From: Casp-Chloro-G3 sp002816715
GTDB lineage: Bacteria; Chloroflexota; Dehalococcoidia; Lucifugimonadales; UBA3495
Assembly (NCBI GenBank): GCA_027623815.1
Contig: JAQBUV010000049.1
Span: 1 to 19,225, forward strand
Reading direction: 5' to 3'
DNA: 19,225 nt
Shown here: positions 7,404-14,816 of the stretch, in pieces
Layout of the letters: each line of letters begins with the position of its first letter
How positions within the stretch are numbered: the stretch's first letter is position 1
Made by a program: the position numbers and the translations under genes
The notes under the pieces: model-generated
The model's input: the letters and a program-made list of their open reading frames with translations, nothing else
The model's database searches: none
What the model was told of the DNA's origin: nothing

Positions 7404-9095
7404 ATGCTAGATACAACCAGCGACCTCAATTCGGCTTTGGCTGCATTGGCTCAGAAGCACCCCGATTTATGGACGTTATCGGCGTGCGGCGTCACCAAAT
7501 CACGGCAAAGCATTCCCGTACTGTTGGACCAAGACGCCTATACATCTGCTACCAAGCGGGTCAGGGTGCTTCTGATTGGCGGCCTGTCCGGGGCTTCCGC
7601 CGACTCCGGGTTAGTCCTACAAGTTTTAGAGTTCGCCGCCCGAGAGGAGCGGTTGACTCCAAAGGTAGCTCTGAGTGCGGTTCCCTGGGCCAATTTAGAC
7701 GCCTTCACCACTGAATCAGCCAATGTGAGGGACTTGTCCGGCGGCTATCCGCCCCAGGATAATTTCTACTTCGACGCGGACGCACCGGAATCCAGATATA
7801 TATGGCGTTGGATTTGTCTGCAATCGCCGGACTTGCTGCTGGAAATCCGATCAGGTGATTCAGTGCGCTGGGAGTCCAACGACGCGGTTGGATTCCTGCC
7901 GGTTACCATCGGCGCCAGCAAAATCGTCGGTGCCAACTCCCTACTGGGTGCTATCGGTCAAGGCAGGCCCGATGGTATTGGCCCAATCCCGGGCTTGCGC
8001 TTGACCGTCAGTGAAAAAGAGCTGGGCCTGGAATTGGGACGGCTGTGGGAATCTCTACTTCAGGTGTGGTCGTGGGACCCTTCACCCGCGCGGCAGGAGT
8101 TGCTTGACCGCCGCTCCCGCTCAAATTTGGAAACAGCCAATATCCTGGCTTCGGCATACGGGCACCGTCTGGAAACCGTGGTCTATACTCAGGGCGTGGC
8201 CATCAGTGGCCGTCTCCAACTGGCCGGTCTGATGGAGGACTCGGCCAACTCCATTCCTGTTATTGCTTCGGTCGTAGAGGACATCCTCTCCGGGGAGAGA
8301 GACCCATTTGAGAAACCGCCCAGTGGGTCAACTCTGGCGGGCATTATCTGGGCCTATGACCTTGCCCGCGCCACCGGAGACCAGCGGGCGTCCGACCTGA
8401 TGCTCCGGGCGGCTAACTACTACCAGGCCACATCAAAGGGAGAAGCTCCCACTCCAGCCGACCCGGCGTTTCGCGTCGAGGATATGTTCTACTGCGGGGC
8501 CATGCTGGGACGGGCTTTTGAAATGACCGGCGATCAAGAGTATCTGGAGTTGATGACCAACTTCTTGCTGGACGCTGGAACTCAGCAGGAGAATGGGTTG
8601 TTCTGGCATGATCGCTCATCCCCCTACTTTTGGGGTCGGGGTAACGGTTTTGCCGCTCTGGGGTTTACTGAGGCTATGACCTATCTGCCCGATGCTCACC
8701 CCAAGCGAGAAGCTGTCCTGCAAATTCACCTCAAGCACCTGGCAGCGCTGCGGCAGATTCAGCAGCCGACGGGTATGTATTGGCAGATTATGGACTTTCC
8801 TGGCTCTTACCAGGAGTTCACCGGCACCTGCATGATTGGATACGCGATGGCGCGGGGCCTGCGCCGGGGTTGGCTGGATTCTTCGTATCGAGATACCGTT
8901 GACTTGGCCTGGCGAGGCGTCAAAGAGCGCATCGACGATGAAGGCAATGTGGCGGATGCCTGCATCAGCACCGGCGTCCAGCAGAACATCAATGAATATC
9001 TGGACCGTACCGCCATCTTTGGCAATGACGACCGCAGCGGCAGTTTGGCTCTGTGGTTTGCAGTGGAGATGGAGCGGCTGGATCGGGGTATGTAG
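7404..9095 (+). CDS. Fusion of M14-peptidase-like domain and GH88/GH105-like hydrolase
   Basis: A 563-residue protein; the ATG at 7404 is chosen because GGAGGAG (7391-7397) lies six bases upstream. Residues about 250-555 resemble unsaturated glucuronyl/rhamnogalacturonyl hydrolases (GH88/GH105 barrel): FRVEDMFYCGAMLGRAFEMTGD with candidate catalytic Asp360, FWGRGNGFAALGFTEAM, and the YQEFTGTCMIGYAMARG segment. These enzymes hydrate the enol ether of lyase-produced unsaturated uronides. Residues 1-230 follow the M14 carboxypeptidase pattern (RVRVLLIGGLSGASADSG, ALSAVPWANLDAF, SPDLLLEIRSGD) but lack the HxxE and the later zinc histidine, so this part is probably non-catalytic and may bind substrate. 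No signal peptide is seen. The next gene, a metal-type dehydrogenase, follows after 96 bp. The GH part is fairly sure; the M14-like assignment is an inference from pattern. Confidence 0.78.
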   Translation: MLDTTSDLNSALAALAQKHPDLWTLSACGVTKSRQSIPVLLDQDAYTSATKRVRVLLIGGLSGASADSGLVLQVLEFAAREERLTPKVALSAVPWANLDAFTTESANVRDLSGGYPPQDNFYFDADAPESRYIWRWICLQSPDLLLEIRSGDSVRWESNDAVGFLPVTIGASKIVGANSLLGAIGQGRPDGIGPIPGLRLTVSEKELGLELGRLWESLLQVWSWDPSPARQELLDRRSRSNLETANILASAYGHRLETVVYTQGVAISGRLQLAGLMEDSANSIPVIASVVEDILSGERDPFEKPPSGSTLAGIIWAYDLARATGDQRASDLMLRAANYYQATSKGEAPTPADPAFRVEDMFYCGAMLGRAFEMTGDQEYLELMTNFLLDAGTQQENGLFWHDRSSPYFWGRGNGFAALGFTEAMTYLPDAHPKREAVLQIHLKHLAALRQIQQPTGMYWQIMDFPGSYQEFTGTCMIGYAMARGLRRGWLDSSYRDTVDLAWRGVKERIDDEGNVADACISTGVQQNINEYLDRTAIFGNDDRSGSLALWFAVEMERLDRGM

Positions 9096-9191
9096 GTGCT
9101 CATACGGCAATCTAGTTGTTAAAATCCGCCATCGGAAAGTTACGAAAATAGATAAGCTATAACTCAATAGTAGCGTGAGTAAGGGGGAAAC

Positions 9192-10397
9192 ATGGCATCT
9201 GTTCCAGAGTTGCAAGGGGAATATCGACCTCCGGTGCCTTCCCGGGTGATCTTTGGGCGAGACAAAGTGTCTGAGCTGGGCCAGGAACTGCAACAACTTG
9301 GCGGCAAAAAAGTGCTGTTGCTTTCCGGGCGAACCGTTGCGGAGAAGACCGATGCAGTGCGGCAGGTGCAGTCCGCCCTCGGTGATGCCTGTGTCGGTGT
9401 CTACTCTGGTCTGACCCAGCGTGCGCCGCTTTCCACGGCGGTTGAAGCCACCATGATGGCGTTGGATGGCGGCGTGGATACGTTGGTGGGCGTGGGCGGC
9501 AGCACCATTTCCGACGCGGCGCGGATGATTGCGGTGATGATGGCCGAGGGCATCACCTCTGAAGAACGCCTGCGCCAGTTGGGCCACCAGTTCGACGGGA
9601 TGCTGGAGCCGGACCTGACTGGCAAAAAACTTCCGTTGCAGATTTCCATCCCCACCACTCTTTCGGCGGGCGAGTTTAACCGGGGCGGCGGCAACATTCT
9701 TGACGATCAGGCCAGTCACAAAATTAGAGTGCGCCACCCCGACCTTTACGCTCACCTCATCGTTCTCGACCCAGAGATGACGGTGGGCACTCCCGATTGG
9801 CTCTGGCTGTCCACCGGAGTCAAGGCGATGGACCACTGCATTGAGCGGCTCTACTGCAAAGGCAATCAGCCGGCCACCGACGCCACTACCCTGATGGCCG
9901 CGGAGTTGCTGTTCAACTATCTGCCCAAGTCGGGCGAGAGCTTTAACGACCTGAACGCCAGGCTGCAATGTTTGATCGCGGCCTGGCTTTCCATGATGGG
10001 CGCGCCCAGTGTCGGCTCTGGCTTGAGCCACGGATTGGGGCATGTCATCGGCGTCAAGTATGGCATCGGACACGGCTACACTTCCTGCATTACCCAGCCT
10101 TATGTCATGGAGTACAACCGTCACGCCTCCGCGCATCAACAGGCACTGTTGGCCCGGGCCGCCGGTATCGACATTCGCGGAATGAGCGACGAATCGGCGG
10201 CGGAAGCGGCGGCCAGAGTGGTGGATGAATTTATCATGGGTCTGGGCATGCCCCACCGTTTGCGGGACCTGGAAGTTCCAAAAGAGGACTTCTCTGATAT
10301 TGCGGAACTTACCCTGCGGGACGGCGCGGGTCGCAATAACCCAGTTGCTATCACCACCAAGGAGCAGGTTATCGAGGTCTTGGAGATGGCGTGGTAA
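9192..10397 (+). CDS. Iron-type alcohol dehydrogenase / maleylacetate reductase homologue
   Basis: A 401-residue group III metal-dependent dehydrogenase. The N-terminal NAD(P)-binding half has FGRDKVSELG and the GGGS-like loop GVGGSTISDAAR (100-111), then PTTLSAGEFNRGGG (154-167). The helical metal-binding half has GVKAMDHCIE (209-218), LSHGLGHVIG (278-287; His280, His284) and YGIGHGYTS (290-298; His294). In FucO-type enzymes the first segment reads DALTHAIE with Asp as a metal ligand; here that position is Lys211 and an Asp sits next to His215. Similar wording occurs in maleylacetate-reductase-like members as I recall them, so metal content is uncertain. Maleylacetate reductases reduce a chloroaromatic/resorcinol breakdown intermediate to 3-oxoadipate, but the actual substrate here is unknown. 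The ATG follows a strong AGGGGGA site. Probably co-transcribed with the preceding hydrolase and the following SDR remnant. Confidence 0.85.
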   Translation: MASVPELQGEYRPPVPSRVIFGRDKVSELGQELQQLGGKKVLLLSGRTVAEKTDAVRQVQSALGDACVGVYSGLTQRAPLSTAVEATMMALDGGVDTLVGVGGSTISDAARMIAVMMAEGITSEERLRQLGHQFDGMLEPDLTGKKLPLQISIPTTLSAGEFNRGGGNILDDQASHKIRVRHPDLYAHLIVLDPEMTVGTPDWLWLSTGVKAMDHCIERLYCKGNQPATDATTLMAAELLFNYLPKSGESFNDLNARLQCLIAAWLSMMGAPSVGSGLSHGLGHVIGVKYGIGHGYTSCITQPYVMEYNRHASAHQQALLARAAGIDIRGMSDESAAEAAARVVDEFIMGLGMPHRLRDLEVPKEDFSDIAELTLRDGAGRNNPVAITTKEQVIEVLEMAW

Positions 10398-10440
10398 GCT
10401 CGTCTTTATAAAAGATTAGAAGTGGCGTCAAGGAGCAAAA

Positions 10441-10950
10441 ATGTCTGGACTGGAAGGTAAAGTGGCCCTGATCACCGGGGCTGGTGGCATGCGAGGCATT
10501 GGCCGGGCGACCGCCTTAAAGCTGGCCGGGTTGGGGGTTGATCTGGCCATAACCGACGTTCGCCGGGATATTGACGACCTGCCTCCTGGCGAAATTAGGG
10601 CCGAGTGGAAAAGCGTGGACAGCGTGGCCGAAGAAGTACAGGCGTTGGGCCGCCGCTGCCTCCCCATCTACGCTGACCTCAGCGATAGCCGTCAAATCGA
10701 AAGCGTGGTCAAACAGACGGTGGCCCAATTGGGCCGCATTGACATAATGATCAACAACGCCCGGGCCATCATCGGCAAAGACCGCGTTCCGGTCACGGAG
10801 TTGGACGAGGGCGTCTGGCACCATTTCCTGGACATCAACACCACCGCGCCCTTCCTGTTTACCAAGTTCGCCGGGTGGGAGATGGTCCGGCAGGGCGGCG
10901 GCGGACGCATCATCAAAGCGGGGGATTTGAGCGAATCAGGCCGCATTTGA
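10441..10950 (+). pseudogene. C-terminally truncated short-chain dehydrogenase (SDR)
   Basis: The ATG has an AAGGAG site and the first 158 residues form a good Rossmann half: KVALITGAGGMRGIGRATA (7-25, one of the longer variants of the TGxxxGxG loop), LPIYADLSD (74-82), and IMINNARAI (102-110, NNAG altered to NNAR), ending near GGRIIK where the family normally continues into the catalytic Ser strand. The frame then runs through about 11 unrelated residues to a stop. The YxxxK catalytic pair and the substrate half (about 90-110 residues) are absent, and I see no continuation in another frame downstream. It is 43 bp after the dehydrogenase and was probably part of that operon before a deletion or rearrangement near 10915-10950. 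A working short protein is unlikely. Confidence 0.75.
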
Positions 10951-11001
10951 CCGCCCTTGGAGTGCGGGATTATAGTTCAGGGCAACCCAGAGGGAGCTAT
11001 A

Positions 11002-11394
11002 TCAGGGAAAGTCGGTTTGATCTGGGGAAACCCGGATCAAAGGAATACGGAGACTTAATTCTCTCGATACAACAGGATCGGCTGTCTGTACATATATACG
11101 GGGTGAACCGCCGTGGTCAAACCAATACTGGGTTGTGGGGTGAGGCAGCCCAGCTATAAGTGAGACTTGCTCTAGGATTGCCGCTGCGGTCAGGTCGTCC
11201 GAGGATGGATTATCCAGCGTGCCCTGGGTTCTCAGTTGATCCACGATCGTCCATAAGGCCTTTGCCAGTTGCGCCTTGGCGACTTCACGACGCCTTCTGA
11301 GGGCAACGTGGTTGAAAGAAGTACCACGGGTATGACCGTTAGCCGCTACGGTCATTTCGGAATCGGTTAATTCGATTTCCTTCGGTTCTAACAC
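11002..11394 (-). CDS. Hypothetical protein, unrecognised
   Basis: A 130-residue frame starting at GTG (complement 11392-11394) with GAGG four bases upstream. Composition is protein-like: a basic helix (VALRRRREVAKAQLAKALWTI, about 31-51), an acidic/Ala stretch (SSDDLTAAAILEQVSLIAG) and a C-terminal beta-rich segment (RIYVQTADPVVSRELSLRIPLIRV). No family is recognised, and no membrane segment or metal motif is visible. It is antiparallel to the broken SDR and abuts its breakpoint, so it may be an incoming segment or a remnant. A near-perfect hairpin with a GAAA loop (11016-11041) overlaps its last codons. It may not be a real gene; expression evidence is lacking. Confidence 0.4.
   Translation of the reverse strand: MLEPKEIELTDSEMTVAANGHTRGTSFNHVALRRRREVAKAQLAKALWTIVDQLRTQGTLDNPSSDDLTAAAILEQVSLIAGLPHPTTQYWFDHGGSPRIYVQTADPVVSRELSLRIPLIRVSPDQTDFP
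11016..11041. repeat. 11-bp hairpin with GAAA loop
   Basis: TTTGATCTGGG (11016-11026), loop GAAA and CCCGGATCAAA (11031-11041) pair over 11 bp with one wobble. It overlaps the 3' end of the hypothetical minus-strand gene. There is no T-run on either strand. It could be a terminator variant or a mobile-element end. Confidence 0.45.
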
Positions 11395-11430
11395 TAAACC
11401 TCATAAATACCTGAAACATGTGCTGACTTT

Positions 11431-11458
11431 TTGCATCGCCCCCGGCTGGTGCTAGAGT
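11431..11458 (+). promoter_or_regulatory. Weak candidate extended -10 promoter
   Basis: TTGCAT (11431-11436), 16-bp spacer, then TGCTAGAGT containing an extended -10 TG and TAGAGT (11453-11458). It points toward the GNAT remnant but lies about 250 bp before it. It is the only structure I can support in the otherwise featureless stretch 11395-11705, which has no convincing open frame. It could be a relic of the promoter of a gene now lost. Confidence 0.3.
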
Positions 11459-11705
11459 ATCTTAGGAACTTGGCCAGTTAACACGCGTGCTTGTTGCAAT
11501 ATCTATTTTGCACCCTCTGCAAATAATAAACACTCAGGGGTCATTAACCGGGTTAGTTCCAGTGTTAGACCGGTTATGAAACGGTCCAGTCGCGTTAAGG
11601 ATATTCAGATTCAGGAGTAATCAGCACTTAGATCAACTAGAGACAACCAAGAATGCCAAGGTTCTTGAGGAACATTAAACCGGGATTCCCCAGATCAGGA
11701 TTTAG

Positions 11706-11993
11706 CACCTACTTATAGCTTATGGCAAGAACGGATGCACAGTTTGCATCGTGGAGAATGGACTTTATAAGGCTGGCGTTGCCGGAATTCACGCTGTTGG
11801 GACGGTGCCCGAGGCGCGGCGTCAGGGGATCGGCTCTGCGCTTACTTTGGAACCTCTGCTGGTGGCCAGACGTGAAGGATACCGCATCGGCGTGCTATTT
11901 TCTGAAGAGATGGCGGTGAATATTTACCGCACGTTGGGATTCAAGGAATACTGCCAAGGCAACCTGTACCTTTGGATGGGAGAGTCTGAATAA
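11706..11993 (+). pseudogene. GNAT acetyltransferase remnant, N-terminus lost
   Basis: The frame 11706-11993 encodes the C-terminal part of a GNAT N-acetyltransferase: AGVAGIHAVGTVPEARRQGIGSALT carries the acetyl-CoA loop (RRQGIGS), followed by LLVARREGYRIGVLFSEEMAVNIYRTLGFKEYCQGNLYLW, a typical end of this family. Recognisable sequence begins near 11718, and an in-frame TAG lies at 11703, so the N-terminal half of the fold (strands 1-3, normally well over 100 residues) is gone. A GTG at 11751 could begin a shorter frame but has no ribosome site and would start inside the fold. Its TAA stop coincides with the left boundary of the first inverted-repeat element. Probably non-functional. Confidence 0.7.
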
Positions 11994-12108
11994 GGGCCTA
12001 TCTAAGAATTCCACTGATTGAAGCAGGTTATCCTTCGACAAGCTCAGGATGAGCGGATGTGAAGTCTGCCTCTGCTCGTGGTGAGCCTTGTATCATAGAT
12101 AGGCTCTA
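11991..12108. mobile_element. TA-bounded inverted-repeat element 1 (MITE-like)
   Basis: Arms GGGCCTATCTA (11994-12004) and TAGATAGGCTC (12096-12106) match at 10 of 11 positions and are flanked by TA at 11991-11992 and 12107-12108, as expected for a Tc1/IS630-type target duplication. The interior holds TTCGACAAGCTCAGGATGAG (about 12033-12052) and a degenerate inverted copy (GCTCGTGGTGAGCCTTGTA), a motif of dispersed bacterial intergenic repeats. It has no coding capacity. The left TA forms part of the stop codon of the GNAT remnant. Confidence 0.5.
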
Positions 12109-12200
12109 AGGCATCATGACGAAATAAATGGTTCACGTGTGAGACTTCCCAAATAGGGTTACAGCTAACGATTGCATCAGTTATTTCGTCATGAGCCCTA
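12107..12200. mobile_element. TA-bounded inverted-repeat element 2 (MITE-like)
   Basis: Perfect 14-bp arms TCATGACGAAATAA (12114-12127) and TTATTTCGTCATGA (12181-12194) extend outward imperfectly (AGGCA / GCCC) to TA on each side (12107-12108 and 12199-12200). It directly abuts element 1, sharing the TA. It is 94 bp with no coding capacity and ends 8 bp before the stop of the SirB1-like gene. It could also be an unusual terminator hairpin, but the 53-nt loop makes this less likely. Confidence 0.5.
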
Positions 12201-12207
12201 AGTTGCG

Positions 12208-13041
12208 CTATCTCCCGGTTGCTATCGCTTGCCGTATCTGTTCCATCAGCCGTTCCACCGACTTGGTATCTTTGGCCGGTGCCGTGGCAGTTAGATAGCT
12301 CTGCAAGTCGTCCAGCGCATCCTGGTAACGTTCCAACCGGAAGTATACCGCGCCCCGGTCTCGTAATTCTTGCTTATATTCGGGACGGATCAGCACCAGA
12401 TGATCCAGAATCGCCAGGGCCCGGGGATAATCTTTCTGCTGCAAGTAGATGCCTTTCAGGTTCCCCAGGATTCTGGCAACGAACTCGCGGTTGCTGAGGG
12501 GCGTCAGGTAGCTGGCATCCCAGGGAATGGTCGCCTGGGCTATCTGCTGGAGACGCTGCTGGCACTCTTCTTGGGAAAGCAAAATGCCTCCGTGGAATGG
12601 GTCAATGAACCAGTCTGACACATCCCGATGCCGCACCAGCAAATGCCCAGGCATCCCAATGGCGATCAGGGGGATATTCAGCCGACGGCCGACTTCGATG
12701 CAGACCAGAGACAGCGTAATGGGAATCCCGACGCGGCGCCGCAGAACCTGGTTCAGGAAGCTGTTGCGGGGATCGTAGTAGTCTTCTTCGTTGCCGCGAA
12801 AGCCCACTTCGTCGAAGAGGTACTCGCTAAGCTGGTTCGTAGCAACCAGAGGTTCGGCGTCGGTTTCAATGCGTCGAGTGGCGGCGGCGGCCAGGGAGTC
12901 CAGTAGCCCAAGCTGATGTTCGATATCAAGTTCTGGGCATTCAACGCTGGCGATGAGCAGCGCGGCTCTGGCCAGGTCAACTTGTTCGTCGGGCAGGCTG
13001 GCGATTCGACTAAACTCTTGCAGGTGGGGAAGTTGGCTCAT
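12208..13041 (-). CDS. SirB1 family protein: transglutaminase-like plus TPR
   Basis: A 277-residue protein of the SirB1/YchA family. The N-terminal helical region leads to a transglutaminase-like core with DYYDPRNSFLNQVLRRRVGIPITLSLVCIEVGRRL (88-121), GMPGHLLVRH (129-138) and WFIDPFHGG (144-152), giving a possible Cys114-His133-Asp147 triad. The C-terminus (about 185-255) is TPR-like: LGNLKGIYLQQKDYPRALAILDHLVLIRP, then a second similar helix pair. Family function is poorly known; in E. coli the homologue sits beside prfA/prmC, and here prfA/prmC lie about 3.4 kb away on the opposite strand. The ATG lacks a clear ribosome site. It follows the zinc-ribbon gene after 60 bp, so the two are probably one transcript. 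Confidence 0.85.
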   Translation of the reverse strand: MSQLPHLQEFSRIASLPDEQVDLARAALLIASVECPELDIEHQLGLLDSLAAAATRRIETDAEPLVATNQLSEYLFDEVGFRGNEEDYYDPRNSFLNQVLRRRVGIPITLSLVCIEVGRRLNIPLIAIGMPGHLLVRHRDVSDWFIDPFHGGILLSQEECQQRLQQIAQATIPWDASYLTPLSNREFVARILGNLKGIYLQQKDYPRALAILDHLVLIRPEYKQELRDRGAVYFRLERYQDALDDLQSYLTATAPAKDTKSVERLMEQIRQAIATGR

Positions 13042-13101
13042 TAGGTAAGTTGGCTAATCACGGCAGCTAATAAGGTGGCCAATAATTAGGGCACGAAACC
13101 A

Positions 13102-13329
13102 TTAACGTGGGGTTACAGCCCTGACGGGTGGATAACTGGCCTGCTCTTTTTGAATCGAGTTCTGCCGACCAGCTATGTCGCGCACTTCAGGTTTATCGGC
13201 GTTGCACTTGGGACACCAGACTAGTTCGTCGGAGAAGAGACGCATGTTGTCCTTCTTGACGGTGAGGGTCGCTATTTCCGTCCCACACTCCTTGCAGCGT
13301 CGGACAATGGATACTTGATCAAAGGGCAT
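13102..13329 (-). CDS. Small zinc-ribbon protein
   Basis: A 75-residue protein with Cys12-x2-Cys15 and Cys39-x2-Cys42 (RCKECGTE and VWCPKCNAD), the four-cysteine layout of a zinc ribbon. The remainder is polar with a disordered-looking C-terminus. The ATG at 13329 is chosen because AGGAAAG precedes it; a TTG ten codons earlier has no such site. It is the first gene of a minus-strand pair with the SirB1-like gene and is divergent from the VOC gene. Nucleic-acid or protein binding is possible, but no function can be assigned. Confidence 0.65.
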   Translation of the reverse strand: MPFDQVSIVRRCKECGTEIATLTVKKDNMRLFSDELVWCPKCNADKPEVRDIAGRQNSIQKEQASYPPVRAVTPR

Positions 13330-13492
13330 TAATCTTTCCTGAGTTTTACTATGCAGCAATGTGCCAGCAAATAATGCTTGATCTGAGTGTAGACGGGGCC
13401 TGGTTTGATGTCAACGCAGGTTCTGCGCTGACCAGGGCTTTTTAGAAGTGAGGGCTGGCATAATCAAAAACCCTGTCCCAGACGGAATACTC

Positions 13493-13521
13493 TTGGCAAT
13501 TGTCCATTTGAGGCGTATAGT
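13493..13521 (+). promoter_or_regulatory. Sigma70 promoter of the VOC gene
   Basis: TTGGCA (13493-13498), an exact 17-bp spacer and TATAGT (13516-13521) each match five of six consensus bases. Transcription would start near 13528, giving a leader of about 64 bases before the GTG start, which has a strong AAAGGAGG site. This is the best promoter match in the window. Confidence 0.65.
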
Positions 13522-13591
13522 TATCTGAAATCTGTGGCGGTCATAAGTTCTTCGTATTTGACCCGCTTATGACACGAAAAGGAGGAACATC

Positions 13592-14041
13592 GTGGCGAAA
13601 CCCAAACGAGTAGGTCACCTGGTTCTGAACGTAAAAGACATTGAAGCTTCTACCAAGTTCTACACAGAAGTCTTGGGGTTTGACGTTTCTCTGCGGCGTC
13701 CCACCGGCACTTTCCTGACCTGCGGGAAGATCCACCATGATCTGGCCCTTTTCCAGGCCCCCGAAGGCGCAATGCCGGTTACTGAGGGTCAACTGGGACT
13801 CAACCATTTTGCCGTCCAGGTTGAAGACCTGGCCGATCTGACCGAGGTTTACCAGGAACTCAAGAACAGTGGAGCCACTCTCGATAAGAATACCGACCAC
13901 GGGATGACCTCCAGCGTTTACTTCTTTGATCCCGATGGTAACAAGATTGAGTTCTTCTGCAACAACCAGGAAGATGCATCGGAAGGCCTGGCGATAATGG
14001 GCGCAGCCGACCGTCAGAACCGAGAATTAGTCCTGGATTAA
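13592..14041 (+). CDS. VOC/glyoxalase-fold metalloenzyme
   Basis: A 149-residue vicinal-oxygen-chelate protein: two beta-alpha-beta-beta-beta modules with RVGHLVLNVKDIEASTKFYTEVLGFDV (6-32), LNHFAVQVEDL (70-80) and YFFDPDGNKIEFFCN (110-124). Metal ligands are likely His9, His72 and Glu120, the extradiol-dioxygenase/glyoxalase set. It may act on a catechol, a methylglyoxal adduct or another substrate; the sequence does not decide. GTG start with AAAGGAGG (13578-13585). It has its own promoter and intrinsic terminator, so it is a single-gene unit. Length is normal for a single-domain VOC member. Confidence 0.85.
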   Translation: MAKPKRVGHLVLNVKDIEASTKFYTEVLGFDVSLRRPTGTFLTCGKIHHDLALFQAPEGAMPVTEGQLGLNHFAVQVEDLADLTEVYQELKNSGATLDKNTDHGMTSSVYFFDPDGNKIEFFCNNQEDASEGLAIMGAADRQNRELVLD

Positions 14042-14061
14042 CCACCATATTGTCCCGGATG

Positions 14062-14090
14062 AAACGCCTCGACATTGTCGGGGCGTTTTT
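14062..14090 (+). terminator. Rho-independent terminator after the VOC gene
   Basis: A 12-bp stem (14062-14073 with 14077-14088; one G-U), loop ATT, ends in a run of five T (14086-14090). It begins 21 bases after the VOC stop codon and is oriented for that gene. Confidence 0.85.
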
Positions 14091-14163
14091 GCTTCTGGCT
14101 TTGATACCCACAATATCGACAGAGCCGTTTGCGGCGGAGACCTTGGCGGTGTTAGATTAGCTT

Positions 14164-14763
14164 ATGGCAATTTCACCAAAACCGATCATCGTCGGGATAT
14201 CCGGGGCCAGCGGCGCGGTGCTGGCGCGACGCACGGTTGATGAACTGTTGCGGCGGGAGATGCCCACAATTGCGGTATGCTCCAACGGCGGGAAGCTGGT
14301 GTGGCAGGACGAGTTGGGAGTGTCCTTCAACGATACCCTGGCGGAATGGCGTGAGCATCCGCAGTTCACCGCCTACCCCATCAATGACCTGCGGGCGCCC
14401 ATCGCCAGCGGCACCTTTGCCACCGCCGGAATGGTGGTGGTCCCCTGCAGCATGAACAGCGTCGCTTCAATTGCCCACGGTCTGTCCAACAACCTGTTGC
14501 TTCGTGCCGCTGACGTTTGCCTGAAGGAGGATCGCCGCCTGGTGCTGGTTCCCCGGGAGACCCCCCTGCACAGCATTCACCTGGAAAATATGCTCACCCT
14601 GTCCCGCATCGGCGCGACCATCTTGCCGCCGGAACCCGCCTTCTACCTGCATCCTCAAGGCATCGACGACATTGTTCGCTTTGTGGTGAGCCGGGTCTTG
14701 GTGGCGATGGGCGTGGAGGATGAATTGCCAATTGACCTCCAGTACGTGGCTAAAGCGGACTGA
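14164..14763 (+). CDS. ubiX: Flavin prenyltransferase UbiX
   Basis: A 199-residue UbiX: it joins dimethylallyl phosphate to reduced FMN to make the prenylated flavin cofactor of UbiD-type decarboxylases. Diagnostic segments are IIVGISGASGA (8-18, FMN phosphate loop), VVVPCSMNSVASIAHG (91-106), LLLRAADVCLKEDRRLVLVPRETPLHSIHLENM (111-143) and the PAFYLHP segment (158-164). Length is typical. No UbiD gene is in the window, so the client decarboxylase lies elsewhere. MenG/ubiE follows after 53 bp on the same strand, consistent with a quinone-biosynthesis role. The ATG lacks a recognisable ribosome site; the nearest purine-rich stretch is too far upstream. Confidence 0.95.
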   Translation: MAISPKPIIVGISGASGAVLARRTVDELLRREMPTIAVCSNGGKLVWQDELGVSFNDTLAEWREHPQFTAYPINDLRAPIASGTFATAGMVVVPCSMNSVASIAHGLSNNLLLRAADVCLKEDRRLVLVPRETPLHSIHLENMLTLSRIGATILPPEPAFYLHPQGIDDIVRFVVSRVLVAMGVEDELPIDLQYVAKAD

Positions 14764-14816
14764 TGTTGATGCCCCCGACTGCCAAAGTGAACCTACTCAC
14801 GAACCCTGCTTAGCCC

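Noticed and set aside
8616..10256. A 546-codon open frame on the minus strand
   Set aside because: It lies antisense to the hydrolase 3' end and most of the dehydrogenase gene, both strongly supported on the plus strand. Its translation is low-complexity in style (His/Gln/Arg-rich) with no recognisable domain, as expected for a GC-driven shadow frame.
10875..11159. A 94-codon plus-strand frame after the SDR break
   Set aside because: Checked as a possible frameshifted SDR C-terminus; it contains no YxxxK or other SDR motif and has no ribosome site.
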